The notes beneath the pieces are model-generated. The model was not told the origin of the DNA. It saw nothing but the letters and a program-made list of their open reading frames with translations, and ran no database searches. From NCBI GenBank assembly GCA_021234155.1, contig JAJEKV010000066.1, forward strand, positions 6,238,800 to 6,302,799: a stretch of DNA of 64,000 bases, in the 5' to 3' direction. Source of the stretch: Isoetes taiwanensis (lineage: Eukaryota > Streptophyta > Lycopodiopsida > Isoetales > Isoetaceae). Made by a program: the position numbers and the translations under genes. This document shows positions 22,200 to 34,219 of this stretch, in pieces (position 1 is the first letter of the stretch; each line of letters starts with the position of its first letter).

Positions 22200-22600
22200 G
22201 CAGTTCCAAATCTTGCTAAAATCAAAAGCAAATGATTTTTTATGATAAACATATTGATTTGTATGTCAGATGGGCATATTTGCCCTTTATTCCAAGATCC
22301 GACCATACATAGCCATCCTCGCTTTGTGGGTATGCATGTACAAGTTTTGTATAATCGATCTTGAGGTTTGCAAAATACTATAAGATTTGAGGGAATGTAC
22401 TTAATGGTGTTAATTTTGTACATGTATTGTAAGTTTTAGGGGCTCTTTAAATTCCTATCGAAAATCCCGCAGTGAATATGCACCCAAACCAAAGGGGTTT
22501 CGGGGGATTTTCATTTAAATGTGTTGATGCAATGGTTTGTAGTAATAATGTCACCAGAATTATATGTTGGTAGTTAAAATTGGTTCTTCGGCCCCAACAA
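22200..22600 (+). mobile_element. MITE family M1, 5'-truncated copy
   Basis: From about 22262 the sequence follows the right half of the elements at 32445-33118 and 37475-37945. It shows GGGCATATTTGCCCTTTATT, the ATACATAGC(G/C)ATCC stretch, GGTATGCATGTACAAGTTTT, and TTGCAAAATACTATAAG. The terminal GTGAATATGCACCCAAACCA block then runs to TTTAAATGTGTTGATGCAAT. The left inverted end is absent. A degenerate TTCTTCGGCCCC stretch near 22585 corresponds to the GGCCCTTCGGGCC hairpin that follows the other copies. Confidence 0.8.
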
Positions 22601-22798
22601 AAATCAGCAAAAAACAAGATAAACGCATTGAAAAAAAACTATGGTGCTGCACCACATACTCAAGTTATAAAAAGTATTTTAGAATTTGCCAAATCACACC
22701 ACATTTTGCATACATGTCCACAAGAGCATTTGCTACTGCGGCATCAAACTGCATCAAACTGGAAACCCTTTTTGATAATTTGCAAACACTTGTGCATG

Positions 22799-24360
22799 TC
22801 ATCCAATTATATGAGACAAGCCTAGGATGATAAAGTCGCCTTGTTTTAATATAAATACAATGATGTGCAATGGTTGCATGATGGGTAACAGAAATAGAAG
22901 GTATCGCAATGCTGCATCAAACATCTCCTCCACCTGCATAGAACAAGCATAAGTGTTTGAAATAAAGAAATGATAAAGCTCAGATTTAGTCAAATGTGAA
23001 TACCTGATCCAATTCAATGTCTTCCAAAGTATTTGTGTAATCGCACAAACAAATTTTGCTTTTGTCATGATCAAGATCATAGTTCTCGACATTAGGTAAG
23101 AAAGGGTGTTTTGACAAAGAACTTCACAAAAACAATTGACCGCATAAGGTAGTCAATTTCTCCTAGGATGATTCAAACTAGAACAATTCTCAAGCCATCC
23201 AACATGATACAAGATGTGAAAAAGGTTCACCATAGACGTAAACCCAAATTGCCAAAAAGAAGATAGATCAAAGCTTCATGTATTAGAATTCTCGCAATGC
23301 CATACACTCTACAAGTAGCAACAAGATACAACATGAACTTGCAAAGCCAAAGAATCCATGATTAGTTATATAAAATAATAAATGACCAAAGGAGATTTTC
23401 CAACCCACCGGTAAAACAATTGAAGAGAAAGGGGAGGTTCAATACGCATATGTATTCTAGCATCTTCTTATATGTATCAACATTCAGATCATGCTCTTCA
23501 AGAACTTGAAGCATATCACTTTCAAGCATATTTACTCCCTCCAAAAACCAAAGAATTTTTCCGATTCTTGCTTTATAATAATCGATCTCGCAAACAAATG
23601 CGCCATGGCATCTAAATCTCATTCCTCCACCGTTACGATATATCGGCATGATCCTCTTAGAGATTTGCCGAACCAAAAATCGCCATAGCCATGGAATGGA
23701 AGCCCAAAGCTCTACTAAATAGCTCATGATTATATGGTCTTGAGATGAAGGATCCACCATACCCTAGATTATCGATGTTATATTTGCAAAATAGTAATAT
23801 GAGATGCCTTCTAAGTTATAATAGGCGTAAAAGCATTTCATTGCCATTGAAAGATCTACGCCCGTAAGTCACTATTCTTTTGTCCCTTGACAAGATAAAT
23901 ATAAACTCTATGGACGCATAATGTAAAAACACATCCCATCGAATAGGAAAAATCCAAATGATCCATTGCCATTTACAAAGTAAGACCAACCTCTTATCTT
24001 CTTGCCAACATCAGAGTAAACACCAGGTCCCTTGGCCATAGCTGCGGGTTTACCAAGGACCCTTGATTATCAAAACATTCCACCGCTACCCTGCAACATG
24101 TGAAAAAATGTTCGTATTGGGGTTACGCTCGATAATACATGCCATCCAACCGTCTCGCAGAACGCCAACGCCGTGTAATTTTTGAGAAGCATTATATCTA
24201 TGTGATTTAATGCCTGGTAGAAATGATCTATGGCCAAACGGAATGCTGCTATAGCTGATGAAGAAAACTGGCTGCAAACTTGTTGGTGCTTGGATCCGTT
24301 CAACGATACATAACTTGAAACCCTAACTCAAGAGGAATCGGCCCACACACTCCAAATTCG
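22799..24360 (-). pseudogene. Unrecognised multi-exon gene-like region
   Basis: Reading leftward there are three coding-like blocks. The first (24303-24070) reads SSSAIAAFRLAIDHFYQALN then HIDIMLLKNYTALAFCETVG. The second (23760-23362) reads MVDPSSQDHIIMSYLVELWA, FRCHGAFVCEIDYYKARIGK and MLQVLEEHDLNVDTYKKMLE. The third (23092-22799) reads YDLDHDKSKICLCDYTNTLE, ending at a GATCAG|GTATTC donor. It resumes after TTCTATGCAG with VEEMFDAALRYLLFLLP in the same phase. The last intron (about 22935-23005) is therefore well formed. Other junctions are unclear and intervening stops are present. I do not recognise the family; it could be a real but diverged gene or a pseudogene. Confidence 0.4.
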
Positions 24361-24689
24361 CAGTAGTTACCGGAGTGAAATGATCTAAGAATCCCTAAGA
24401 AGGCAAAATCGGATGTGCCTTGATGATTTGGGTCGGATTCTATGGCCTCGAGGCCGGATTCGTGGAGTCAGAGGGCCCCTCTAACCCGCACGCTAGGTTT
24501 AAAAAGAAAATAAAAATAAACAAATAGTTCAAAATAGTTAAATGGAGTTGACACATGGGGATTTAAAAAAAGTCAAGTTAAAATGGTCATGCCTTAATCC
24601 ACACAACCCTAAAAAAACCCTAAAACTAATGGGAGGATATTCACCATTTTGATTTGCCCCCATTTTCTAAAAATCAATCTAAATTAAAA

Positions 24690-24830
24690 AGGGTGCACTC
24701 TAGAAATACTATTTAGTACACCTGGATGAATACGGCCACCAAATCATATGAAAACCTTAGAGAAAACAGTACAAAAACACAAAAAAAACCCCTTGTTATA
24801 ATGCTACATATATGACATTAGATGAAGTCG
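24690..24830 (+). repeat. Dispersed repeat R2, copy 1
   Basis: The landmarks GGTGCACTCTAGAAATACTA, AATCATATGAAAACC, CACAAAAAAAACCCC and TTGTTATAATGCTACATAT occur in this order. They recur at 37015-37125 and 40112-40240, all on the plus strand. It looks like one end of a transposable element whose other end I could not define. Confidence 0.75.
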
Positions 24831-24839
24831 CCATACCCA

Positions 24840-27341
24840 ATTTTGCTCAAAAGACTTGTTTGAAGGTATGAATTATTTCTCTCTTACTATTATAAGTTTT
24901 GGCCTAATTCTTGTGGTCATAAGTTGTTGACTCTAAGAGCTATAGTTCGATGTTTTTTTGAAGCATTCATAAGTAATAATGATTTCAATGTTGACTAAAG
25001 AATCTTTTATATAGAATTCAGGACAAAAATAAATCTAAAATGATTTAGTAAAACTCGTATATCATCTTTAAAAGGGTAATAAAAGATGCACGCTATACAC
25101 TACACTTATATCTACGTAGATTATAATTTTATCAACCTATATGTAGTAGTTAATCATGCATTCTCTACATTTGGTTGTGTTTGTTACTACACGATATTGG
25201 AGTTTAAGTATGCTAATTATATAGATAGTTCATCTGTTAGAAAATGCTATATTTTTTATAAATGCAAGGCTTCATTGGCAACATAGATCTCAAATTTGAT
25301 GTGAAAGTGACATAGTAGTTGCAAAAATATAAATATCCATGGACCATTAATGGTCAATACTTAGACTTGTCAAAATTTGAATCATTTAATCAAGATAACA
25401 CTCGCTTTCAACTCACATATAATAATACATGTGCATAGAGGTTCTTGATGTTATATATAGCGAAAAAACACAAAGAAACCTACATTTCTCTTGCTATCAT
25501 AAACTTATTATTGTGTTTGCTGCCAGAAGTATTGTAGGTTAAGTATGATAATAGTGTATGTAGATCATCTTTCATGATGAGCTATATCGTTTTTATAGAT
25601 GCAAGCCTTCCTTGGTAATATAGATCTCTAATTTCACGTTAAGAAATTTATTGGTCCATAAAAGACAGAAAACAGTTTTGACCCAGTCATGTTCGATAAA
25701 CTCTATCTTCCTTCTCATACCTTGGAATGAGGTGCAGTTTTTTGTGTTGTACTCTCTAACTCGCATAGAAAAATAAGAAAATATTGAAAAAAAAAATCAA
25801 AAAAAATATTTTCATTAAGACAGTTTTACCTTATGTAAATATACGACAGTCTTGGCATGACCCCTTGGATTCACCTAAGCATAACTTCCAAGAATGGAGG
25901 TAGATAGATTTTTAGATATTTTTTATATGGAATATGACTGCCATATATGAATTTCTAGGAAGGGTTTTATTGAATTTTGAGCCATTGATTTTATATGAAT
26001 TTGAAAGTGAACAGTGCAAATGCACTATTTTTTGTCCATTGCCTAACAACTCTAGTGTTAAACATCTTAAAAGATACAATACATGTATGGGGTTATTAGT
26101 TGTTTATGTTTAGATTAAGTAATCCTCTAGGTTACTAGTCCCATATTGTTGTCATCACCATATTATATGCATGTTAATAGTTGTTGTCCTTCAAAAGAAA
26201 AAGAATGGGGAAAGGGCCATACATGAAGGCATTTTATGGATATGATATCAATATAAAACTTATCAAGTTCAGGTTATTTTTGGTATGTTGATTCCATGGC
26301 TCTCTATAGCTCAACACAGAAACTCTAGTAAATTAGACTAGAGGAAATCAATAGATATGCCATTGTGAAATGGCTTATGCATGCTTTCCCATCAAAGACA
26401 ATATTACATATTAGTAATCCATGTGATCATTCCAAGCATTGCCATTGAAAAAATTGTTTATGCAAAATGGTACAACAAATGGGCAAACTGACGAAATATT
26501 ATTTTAAATGCCAACTTAGTTTACTATCAAGAGTACCTTTATATAATAAGCTTTATTATGTTCCCACATATAAATAAATACAAATTTGCTCGTTGTTGTT
26601 GGTTTTATTATCACATGAAACCAATATTTATAGTCTAATAGTGTAGATTATGCCAATAACGTCTAAATAGTCTAGATTATACAAAAACTATAAAAATTTT
26701 CTGGTCTATTCTTCTTTCCTATCAATGACAATGTTATCAAGACATCATCGGACATGTTCACAAGGTCCCATGTCGCTATTGGGGAAACATTAAGCTCATT
26801 GATTAGAGACATCAAATGTCTTTTTATAAAATCACGTTTAAATTAAGAAAAGCCATTCAAAAAAAAAAAAAAAAAAGAAAAAAAGAAAAGAGAGGAAAAG
26901 AAAAGAAAAGAAAAAGGTCCTATCAAAGGTTCTATTTCAGATTTGACACTGTTGAGTATCCTTATTGTCGGGAAAACATCAACATTATCCTATCACATCG
27001 TATAAAGAGTTGTTGACAATCAAATATAAGTGATAGAAGCAGTCATAAGTACAAAAATGCCACTACATTTCTATATGCAACTTTAGAATATAATTTAGAT
27101 TATGGTTGTCGAATATGGAACTTCTGTTAATCATCGTACCATCCTCCATTTTGCTCAAAAAGAAAAGAGAAAAATGAGTGTGTGTGTGTGTGTGTGTGCG
27201 CACCTTGGGAACATGTCAAAGTACCCATACTAGGTACTTCAGGAATGAGTAACGTTTCCTTATTTTTCTTATCAAAACTAATTCCAAAGTTCAAATTATA
27301 AGTCAAAAGCATGTTAATTTTCAAGGTTAAGGTAGGGATAA
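24840..27341. other. AT-rich intergenic region with a local duplication
   Basis: No gene was recognised. The segment 25190-25310 (ending AATGCAAGGCTTCATTGGCA and ACATAGATCTCAAATTT) resembles 25530-25650 (ATGCAAGCCTTCCTTGG, ATATAGATCTCTAATTT), an old tandem duplication. Microsatellites include a poly-A/GAAAA tract at 26858-26915 and a (GT)n run at 27177-27200. Confidence 0.5.
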
Positions 27342-27900
27342 TGTTAGTCCTGTACGTACAGGTACAGGACTATTCATGAAGACCACGGAGCAGGGCAGGA
27401 ATAAGGCATCAGGTCCAGGTCAACCATCAAGAAGTAGACCCCCGCCGAAGACCACGCCCAAGACCACGCCAAAGAAGAGACAGAGAACGGATAAATGACG
27501 ACTCTGCAGAAGTACAACGTGATTCCAGGCATGTAAAGAAGGCACTGCCAGATTTCCTGAAAATCAGGCTTTGATCAAGGAGTTGGTAGCGAAATCTGCC
27601 AAACACCTATTTTGGGCCCAAGGCCGTTGTACTATATATATGAGTAGAGATAGAGCTCAGTTTTCTAGATGAGTTTTAGTCCTTGTCTCTAGTCTTTCTC
27701 TCGATTTCCGAGAGCTCATGTACACTCAATGATATCAAGAAAGCATCGTTATCTTCACTGTTTGTTGTTGTCTTTCCTGTTTCTCTCTTTTTGTTCCTTT
27801 GCAAAATCCCGCGTGACACTCAGCCAGGACTCTCCTGTTTGATCCAAGGGTCCTCATGGAGGGCTGTCTTACAGGAGATCCCGAACCCAGACCCTAAACA
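27342..27900 (+). repeat. Putative 5' LTR
   Basis: The 559-base segment begins TGTTAGTCCTG and ends CCCTAAACA, giving short inverted ends TGTTAG and CTAAACA. It contains a TATA-like box and lies immediately before a primer-binding-like site and the gag start. No second LTR exists in the window to confirm the borders, so they are inferred from the TG...CA ends and the PBS position. Confidence 0.65.
27633..27641 (+). promoter_or_regulatory. TATA-like box in LTR
   Basis: ACTATATATATGAG lies about 270 bases before the LTR end, where the U3/R border of a plant LTR promoter would be expected. This is inference from position only. Confidence 0.45.
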
Positions 27901-27901
27901 C

Positions 27902-27917
27902 TATCGCCGCTGCCGGG
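27902..27917 (+). other. Primer-binding-site-like sequence
   Basis: TATCGCCGCTGCCGGG, one base after the proposed LTR end, resembles the TGGCGCCGTTGCCGGG type of tRNA primer-binding site known from plant gypsy elements. It has a few mismatches. Confidence 0.5.
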
Positions 27918-27947
27918 TTTGTTCTTTCTTCTTTCCTTCTCTTCACT

Positions 27948-29925
27948 ATGTCTGCTCGTGCTTTCACTCCTGAAGAACTTATTTGCCAAACGGCGGCTCG
28001 CTTGGAGCGCCATCAGCGTCGTGAAGCTGCTCGAGACATGTACGACACTGATTATGATATTGAAGGAGGTCGTGTCCGCTCAAGAGCATAGTCGGCACTG
28101 CCTACTCCTCGTGTTCATTCTCGCCCAGGGTCTCCCCCTGTGTGTAAGCATTGCTCTCAACCCCAGTCGCCACATCATACACCCGTTCAGCCCTCTCCTC
28201 ACTATTTCCAAACTCCGGAAAGCACCTACATTCATATCCCCTCAGGTCACACCCTTTTACCTTTGCAACCTTCTTCTCCTCCTGCCAGGATGGGCTACCC
28301 ACATGTCCCTTTTGGCCCTCCCCATGTCCATGAGTATCAGACTTCTCCGTCTTTTCAGCATGCCCTTCCTGTCTACAATCTTACTGATCTCAAGCTTAAT
28401 GAAGAGGGCTCCCATGGTCCTTCGCCACAGGACGCTCCTCTCTCTGGCCCTCCGGGTTTTTTCTGTTCCTATGCCGCCTTGTTCCCAGCCCATGGCTGTC
28501 CCACATAACTATGTTCCTGCTTATGCTCCACCTGCCTATGCACAAGGACCGCCTCCCTCTCCTGTTCAAACTCTCAAGCTCACGTATCCCACCTTTGGAA
28601 ATACTAAAGGGAAGCCTTTGGATCAAAGTGCCCAAGCTCACATGGAGGAATTTGAGACGTTGGCCATTCTCAATGGCTACGCTCAACCTCAACTCAAGTT
28701 CTATATCTTTTCTACTACGCTGCGAGGCGCCCCTCATCAGTGGCTCATGGCCAACAAAAGCCACTGGAAACAAAACTGGCAAGAGATGAAGACTGTGTTT
28801 CTCTCTCATTATGGCACCACAGACGATGATCAACTCCTGCTCAAGCAACTCAATGATCTTCAGCAACAACCCACGGAGTCTGTGCGTGATCTCGCCTTCA
28901 CATTCTGGTCAGCAAGCTCCAGGAGTACCCCATGCAAAGCCAGATTCTCGTCTGGTTTCTGCAAGGACTTCCTCCTGCCATTCGTCTCATGACCGAGTAC
29001 CTGCGTCCCAAGACTTTGGAGCAGGCTATCGAATTAGTCAATCACTTAGTCAACGTCTCCTCACGAGGTGTTGCTCTCATGGAGCTACCTTTCATGCCCC
29101 CCGTCATGGTTCCTTAGAATGCGGTTCAGCCTCAACAAGTTGCTCCTCAATGCACTCAGATCTGCTGCCACATCTGTAAATATCAAGGTCATCTTGCCAA
29201 TGAAAGCCACGACACCAATGGTCCTCCTCAATTGTAAACGGTGCAACATGTGCAATCATGCCACGGAAGAGTGTACTCGTTCTCATCCGACACCCTTCAG
29301 ACAGAAAATGGTTTTCTAGGTGCAAACCATGCCACAGCAGCAATAATCGTATCCACCACAGCAATATCAACAAGCTCAGCAACCCCATCAATATCAACAA
29401 TCTCAGCAACCTCAGCAATCTCGGGGTCAAGGCCCCCGTCAACCTTTTGATCCTTCCAAGGCTCAGTGTTATCATTGCCAAGAATGGGGTCATACCACCA
29501 TGGCATGCCCTCAACTTCCTCAAGTCCAAGTTCAACTTCTTGGAACAAATCAAACTGCTTCAGTTCGACTCACGGCTTATCAACTATGGGTTGCCAATGG
29601 CAAACAAGGCCCACGTCCTGTTCTGAGAAAGCCACCACGGCCACCTCAACAACAGAGACCTCAGCAAGCAGCGTCGTCCTCCACTCCTCTAGATCAACAA
29701 GCTCAAGAAGAAATTTACCAGGCTCTCAATCCTTCGGTACAGCAGTCAAATTGGGTTGGTTTGGTTTCTCGCCAGACCAAGGCCTCACGCCCCTTGACTA
29801 TCATACCTCACAACACGCAACCTGCGTTTGCTATCGACACGATTCCACATGAAGATAAAAAAAAGGTCCACTTTGCGCCAGATCTGGATAAACTCATGCC
29901 CCATGTCATGCCAAAGGTGAGATAG
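27948..29925 (+). pseudogene. gag: gypsy gag (capsid and zinc knuckles), frameshifted
   Basis: The start ATG at 27948 opens MSARAFTPEELICQTAARLE, stopped by a TAG at 28089. The same frame continues as a Pro/His-rich linker. From about 28500 another frame carries the retrotrans_gag capsid core: LTYPTFGNTKGKPLDQSAQA, APHQWLMANKSHWKQNWQEM, FLSHYGTTDDDQLLLKQLND. After about 28920 the frame shifts again (VWFLQGLPPAIRLMTEYLRP). Two zinc-knuckle-like regions follow: CCHICKYQGHLAN near 29162 and CYHCQEWGHTTMAC near 29466. A final open frame (29500-29925) is Gln/Pro-rich. Gag forms the cytoplasmic particle in which reverse transcription occurs. At least three frame changes and stops show it is defunct. 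Confidence 0.85.
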
Positions 29926-30299
29926 AGTATTCTCAAGCTCATGCAAGCTGCTAAAGGCCACACGCTTGCCAACGTTCATGCCACCACGCGTGCTCAGCAG
30001 CGTCAGGAGATACCTTCCTCGTCCAAGAGCCCACGCCCTCAGCTGTATCCCAATATTGCTGCAGAGGTGGAGCTTCTCAAGGAGGTTTCTGCTTCTTTAC
30101 CTCAAACTCCTGCCCCTTTGGATCCTACTGATCCATTTTCTCATGTTCCCTTGGAACTTTAAGAAAAGCTCGCCAAAATCAAGATCCCCTTGAGCCTTGC
30201 CACTATTTTAAAACTCTGTCCTGCTCTCAAAGAACAGTTGCCCCTTCCCACTGTTCTGGTAGGAGCGGTGGCTACTTCAACACCCAGGGTGCATGGCAC

Positions 30300-30959
30300 G
30301 GTGGGCAATCAATAAATCAATCACGTTCAAATTGATAAGCTGTCAATCTCATTACAGATAAGCTTCGGAAGCAATTGGGCATCAAACAACTCTATCGTGC
30401 CCCCTATGACATCAAGTTGGCTAATGGCCATATCACGCGCCCTCAAGGCGTCACCTCTCTTCTTCATATCAGTATTGGTGATCTCAAATTCCCCTTGGAA
30501 TTCGGTGTTTGGAAAGCTGACGAAGCTTCGGGTGACTATGAAATGCTGGTAGGAAGATTCTTTCTCCGCCAGGCTAAAAGTATTCATTACTGGGCAACGG
30601 ATCAACTTGTCATCACTGATGGCCTTCTCAATGCCACTATGGATTTGGAAACGGGTAAACTAATTTCTGTTGAACACGCTGAACCCTCGCTTTCCGATAG
30701 CAATTCTGAAGACGCTCAAAACACTTATCAGGTCCAGGCTCCACCTGCAAATCTGCCTCTCTCATCCTACCCTGAGTATGCTGATCCTTGGGGTGCGATG
30801 ACTCTTGATCAGGACCAGGCTGCGGCTCTGCTTGACCCATACCTGGCTCCCTGCAATCGTATTCAACGCCTTGATCATTTTTCTGACACAAAGGCTCCTT
30901 CTGATGTTGTGGATGTTCATGCTGTCATGAAGCAACCTCTGCTCGATGACGCTCAGTAG
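30300..30959 (+). pseudogene. gypsy aspartic protease region, active site lost
   Basis: The open frame from 30375 gives GIKQLYRAPYDIKLANGHIT, VTSLLHISIGDLKFPLEFGV and YEMLVGRFFLRQAK. This matches the second half of a retropepsin-like protease (LADG, a central beta strand, then LLGR.FL). Just upstream, 30330-30370 should hold the catalytic DSG. The sequence there shows only AVNLITDKLRKQLG after two stops, so the catalytic Asp triad is destroyed. After the protease the frame runs on as an acidic/Pro-rich linker to 30959. Confidence 0.8.
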
Positions 30960-30995
30960 CCCCTTTTTTTTACTACACAAAATGTTGCACCTCTG

Positions 30996-32300
30996 GTGAT
31001 GCTCCAACCACCTGCTCATGTTGTTAAGGACACGGAGGTTGTTCCCCACATTCAAACTCCTGATGTGGAAGTCGTGGATCTTGGAGACAATCCACCAGTC
31101 CGCTTGGCTGCCAATCTTCCACCAACTTATAAAGCTCGCGCTATCACTTTGTTCAAAAAATTCAAACATATCTTTGCGTGGAGCTATAAAGACCTTCGGG
31201 GTATCAAAAAAGAGTTAGGGGAACTCACCATTCCCACTAAACCTGATGCATGCCCAATCTAGCAACGACAGTACCAGCTCAACCCCAATTATCGTGACCG
31301 CGTCAAAGCTAAAATCAACAAGCTCCTGGCTGCTGGCTTAATTTATGAGGTCAAACATTCGTGAGTGGTGAGCCCCATTTTCATTACTCTCAAGCACAAC
31401 GGCAAAATCCGTGTTTGCGTGGACTACAGGAAATTAAATTAGGCCACGGAACGGGATTCATTTCCCACTACCCTTCACAGACCAGGTTCTAGAAGAGGTT
31501 GCTGGTCACGAGATGTATTCTTTCATGGATGGCTTTTTAGGGTACAATCAAATCTCCATCAAACAAGAAGATCAACTCAAAACCACCTTCACCACGCCGT
31601 GGGGCACTTTTGCCTACAAAGTGGTTCCCTTTGGACTCTCAAACTCTCCATCCACATTTTAACGCATCATGCTTTGTGTCTTTCAAGACTACATGAAAGA
31701 TAATCCTTTTCTCCAAATTTTTCAAGATGATTTCTCAGCCTACATCTCCATGGATGATTACCTGGAGAAGCTAGAGCTGGTTTTTCAAAAATGTGATGAA
31801 TCAGGTATCAGTCTTAATCCAGAGAAATGCACTTTTTGTGTCACTTCAGGTGTTCTTTTGGGTCATGTGGTTAGTAAAGAAGGCATCACCACGGATCCTG
31901 CCAAAATCTGTTGCGTGCTGAAGGCACATGCACCATCCAACATTAAAGACACACGCTCCTTCCTAGATAAGGTTAATTACTATGCCACCTTCATTCCTGG
32001 ACTTGCTGCCATTGCTGATCCCATTCATAAACTCACGGGTGATGAATCCTCTTGGGCTTGGAATCCCCAGGCGGAGGCAGCCTTCCAGAAGCTGAAGTTT
32101 TTGCTTACTCAGGCCCCAGTCCTTGTTCCCCCTCAATGGGACAAGCCCTTTCACGTTCATGTGGATGTCTCGGCCTTCGCCATTGGTGTTGTTCTCTCTC
32201 AGGCATATGATGAGCACACGGATAAACCCATCTGCTATGCTAGCCGGAAACTCAATCCTGCAGAGTGAAATTATTCGGCCACGGAGCGGATGAATGTGGG
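30996..32300 (+). pseudogene. gypsy reverse transcriptase and N-terminal RNase H, with stops
   Basis: The N-terminal part reads FKKFKHIFAWSYKDLRGI, then a TAG at 31260, then RDRVKAKINKLLAAGLIYEV. The finger/palm motifs follow: GKIRVCVDYRKLN, YSFMDGFLGYNQISI, and AYKVVPFGLSNSPSTF. The catalytic YxDD position is FQDDFSAY (near 31722). The thumb is SLNPEKCTFCVTSGVLLGHV, and the connection/RNase H reads PFHVHVDVSAFAIGVVLSQA and CYASRKLNPAE. In-frame stops at 31260 (TAG), 31440 (TAG), 31660 (TAA) and 32266 (TGA), plus indels near 31362 and 31470, inactivate it. Homology ends near 32300, where RNase H is cut off. Confidence 0.9.
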
Positions 32301-32444
32301 GCGTGGGTTGGGTGTAATTATTCGTTATTTGATTAGATATAAACCGCCCATATCTTGAAATTGATCAAGATTGTGCAACACTTGCTGCTAGGGATTTTGC
32401 TCTAGAACCAACGTATCCCAAGATTTCAGATTTGGGGACGTTCA

Positions 32445-33118
32445 ACCATTAACACACAACTAACATTATTAACACAAACCATTGCATTTGACACATTTAA
32501 ATTAAAATCCCCCTTAAACCCCCTTTAGTTTGGGTGCATATTCACACGGGGGGTTACGTAGGGCAGCGAGAGCCTCAAAAAATTTATAATACATGTACAA
32601 AATTAACACTATTAAGTACATTCTCTCAAACCTTATAGTATTTTGCAAACTTTAATATATAGTATACAAAAACTTGTACATGCATACCCCATAAACGAGG
32701 ATCGCTATGTACGGTCCAGATCTTGGAATAAATGACGAATATTTACTCCGGGCAACGAGAGCTGTCGGATGGGCATATTCGTCATTTATTCTAAGATCTG
32801 GACCGTACATAGCGATCCTCGTTTATGGGGTATGCATGTACAAGTTTTTGTATACTATATATTAAAGTTTGCAAAATACTATAAGGTTTGAGAGAATGTA
32901 CTTAATAGTGTTAATTTTGTACATGTATTATAAATTTTTTGAGGCTCTCGCTGCCCTACGTAACCCCCCGTGTGAATATGCACCCAAACTAAAGGGGGTT
33001 TAAGGGGGATTTTAATTTAAATGTGTCAAATGCAATGGTTTGTGTTAATAATGTTAGTTGTGTGTTAATGGTTTGTGTTAACTAAAAAATTTTTTGGCCC
33101 CTTCGGGGCCTTAAGGAT
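32445..33118. mobile_element. Giant foldback form of MITE family M1
   Basis: The left arm (32445-32742) and right arm (32775-33071) are nearly perfect inverted repeats of about 297 bases around a 32-base loop. The coordinates add to a constant, so indels are few or balanced. Each arm contains the M1 right half: ACATTTAAATT, the GGGTGCATATTCAC block, TATAGTATTTTGCAAA and ATCGCTATGTACGGTCCAGA. Just beyond the right arm, TAAAAAATTTTTTGGCCCCT and a TTCGGGGCC hairpin follow (33079-33115), as in the 37.5 kb copy. The transcript of this element would form a near-perfect double strand. Confidence 0.9.
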
Positions 33119-33956
33119 GGTGTAGGGTTGCATCTTGAACCCCTTGGAATCTAAATATGCACTAAGGATTTAATATTTGAAGTATACTATGAATAACAGA
33201 TAACCATCCTTTAAATATTTAGAAGCTCACCTTTTAGAACCTTCTTCAAATACATTAGCTTGAACATCAAAAGGCTCAACCGAGAAGATTAACTAATCTA
33301 GTAGGTTAACCAGCTGGAACAAAGGGTATAGCAAATTCACCAACAGCTATACTCAGAGGGATGCTTTTAAGAGAATTTATATTTCAAGGCTTTACAATGA
33401 ATCCGACCAAATACCATTGTTTCCTCATCTAAATTGATTTTACTGTGCTTCGTGGTAACTGGTGGTGAGGTTTTGACAAGCATCTAGCAGTCATCCCTTT
33501 ACATACATGATAATAGAATAACAGATAATATGATAATGACTAAAGTTATATTTGTTAGTTTCAGATCAGATACACAGAATATTCAACAACACTTCTCAAA
33601 TATAAGCCATAATCACAGACAGTTTGATAACCAGAACCATATTCATAGTTTTAAAATTAAATAAACAAAGCGCTCACACTTGAATCTTCTTCGGGCCATG
33701 GACTTTGAATCCTCAACACTGCAAGATCAAATTCGTCTTCACAACACAAACCAGTTGTTGCAACTGGCACTACCTTTTCAACTGCAGTTGTTGTAACCGG
33801 CACCTCCTTTTCAGTTGCATCGTATCTTTTGGAAAGATTCTTCTCTAGGACCATTACAGATTCTCTAGACTAAACACCATAACATTAATGAGATTGAAAA
33901 ATTGATAAGCTTATAAAAGTATGCAACCCAAACCATTATTGAACATACTCTTTTGT
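33119..33956. other. No recognised gene; one 65-codon minus-strand frame
   Basis: The minus-strand frame 33854-33657 (MVLEKNLSKRYDATEKEVPV, then ending PWPEEDSSVSALFI) contains a small internal repeat of the type V(V/T)PVxTT. It has no recognised motif and is too short to call. Otherwise nothing is seen. Confidence 0.35.
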
Positions 33957-34186
33957 ACTAGTAATGGTGCCCAGCGTTGCTGGGCATAAGTTGGGAATTT
34001 GTCTGGACGAAAACCTATTCAGCTCAGACTCCTTTTCATAAATCTAATATAATAGAAACCAAACCCAGATTACTGAGCTTTAAGAGGTTTTTGTGCATTC
34101 GATACCCTTCCTCTTCCCTTTGTCTTTTGCTCTATCCTGCATCTCTTTTTTTCTCATTTTCCTACATATTTTCCCCTGTGCACACG

Positions 34187-34219
<33 letters not shown>

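Larger units (their letters stand above)
27342..32330 (+). mobile_element. Ty3/gypsy LTR retrotransposon, 3'-truncated
   Basis: The order is 5' LTR, primer-binding-like site, gag with zinc knuckles, aspartic protease, reverse transcriptase and the start of RNase H. This protease-RT-RNase H order, and the RT sequence itself, fit Ty3/gypsy. The element stops in RNase H near 32300 (after YASRKLNPAE and a NYSATER-like motif). Integrase and the 3' LTR are absent. A fragment of a sister copy lies at 1-425. All modules carry stops or frameshifts, so the copy is dead. Confidence 0.9.

Noticed and set aside
33079-33118. Helitron 3' terminus (GGCCCCTTCGGGGCC hairpin)
   Set aside because: A hairpin is present, but no CTRR terminus at the usual distance and no TC 5' end were found. 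It is treated as part of MITE family M1.
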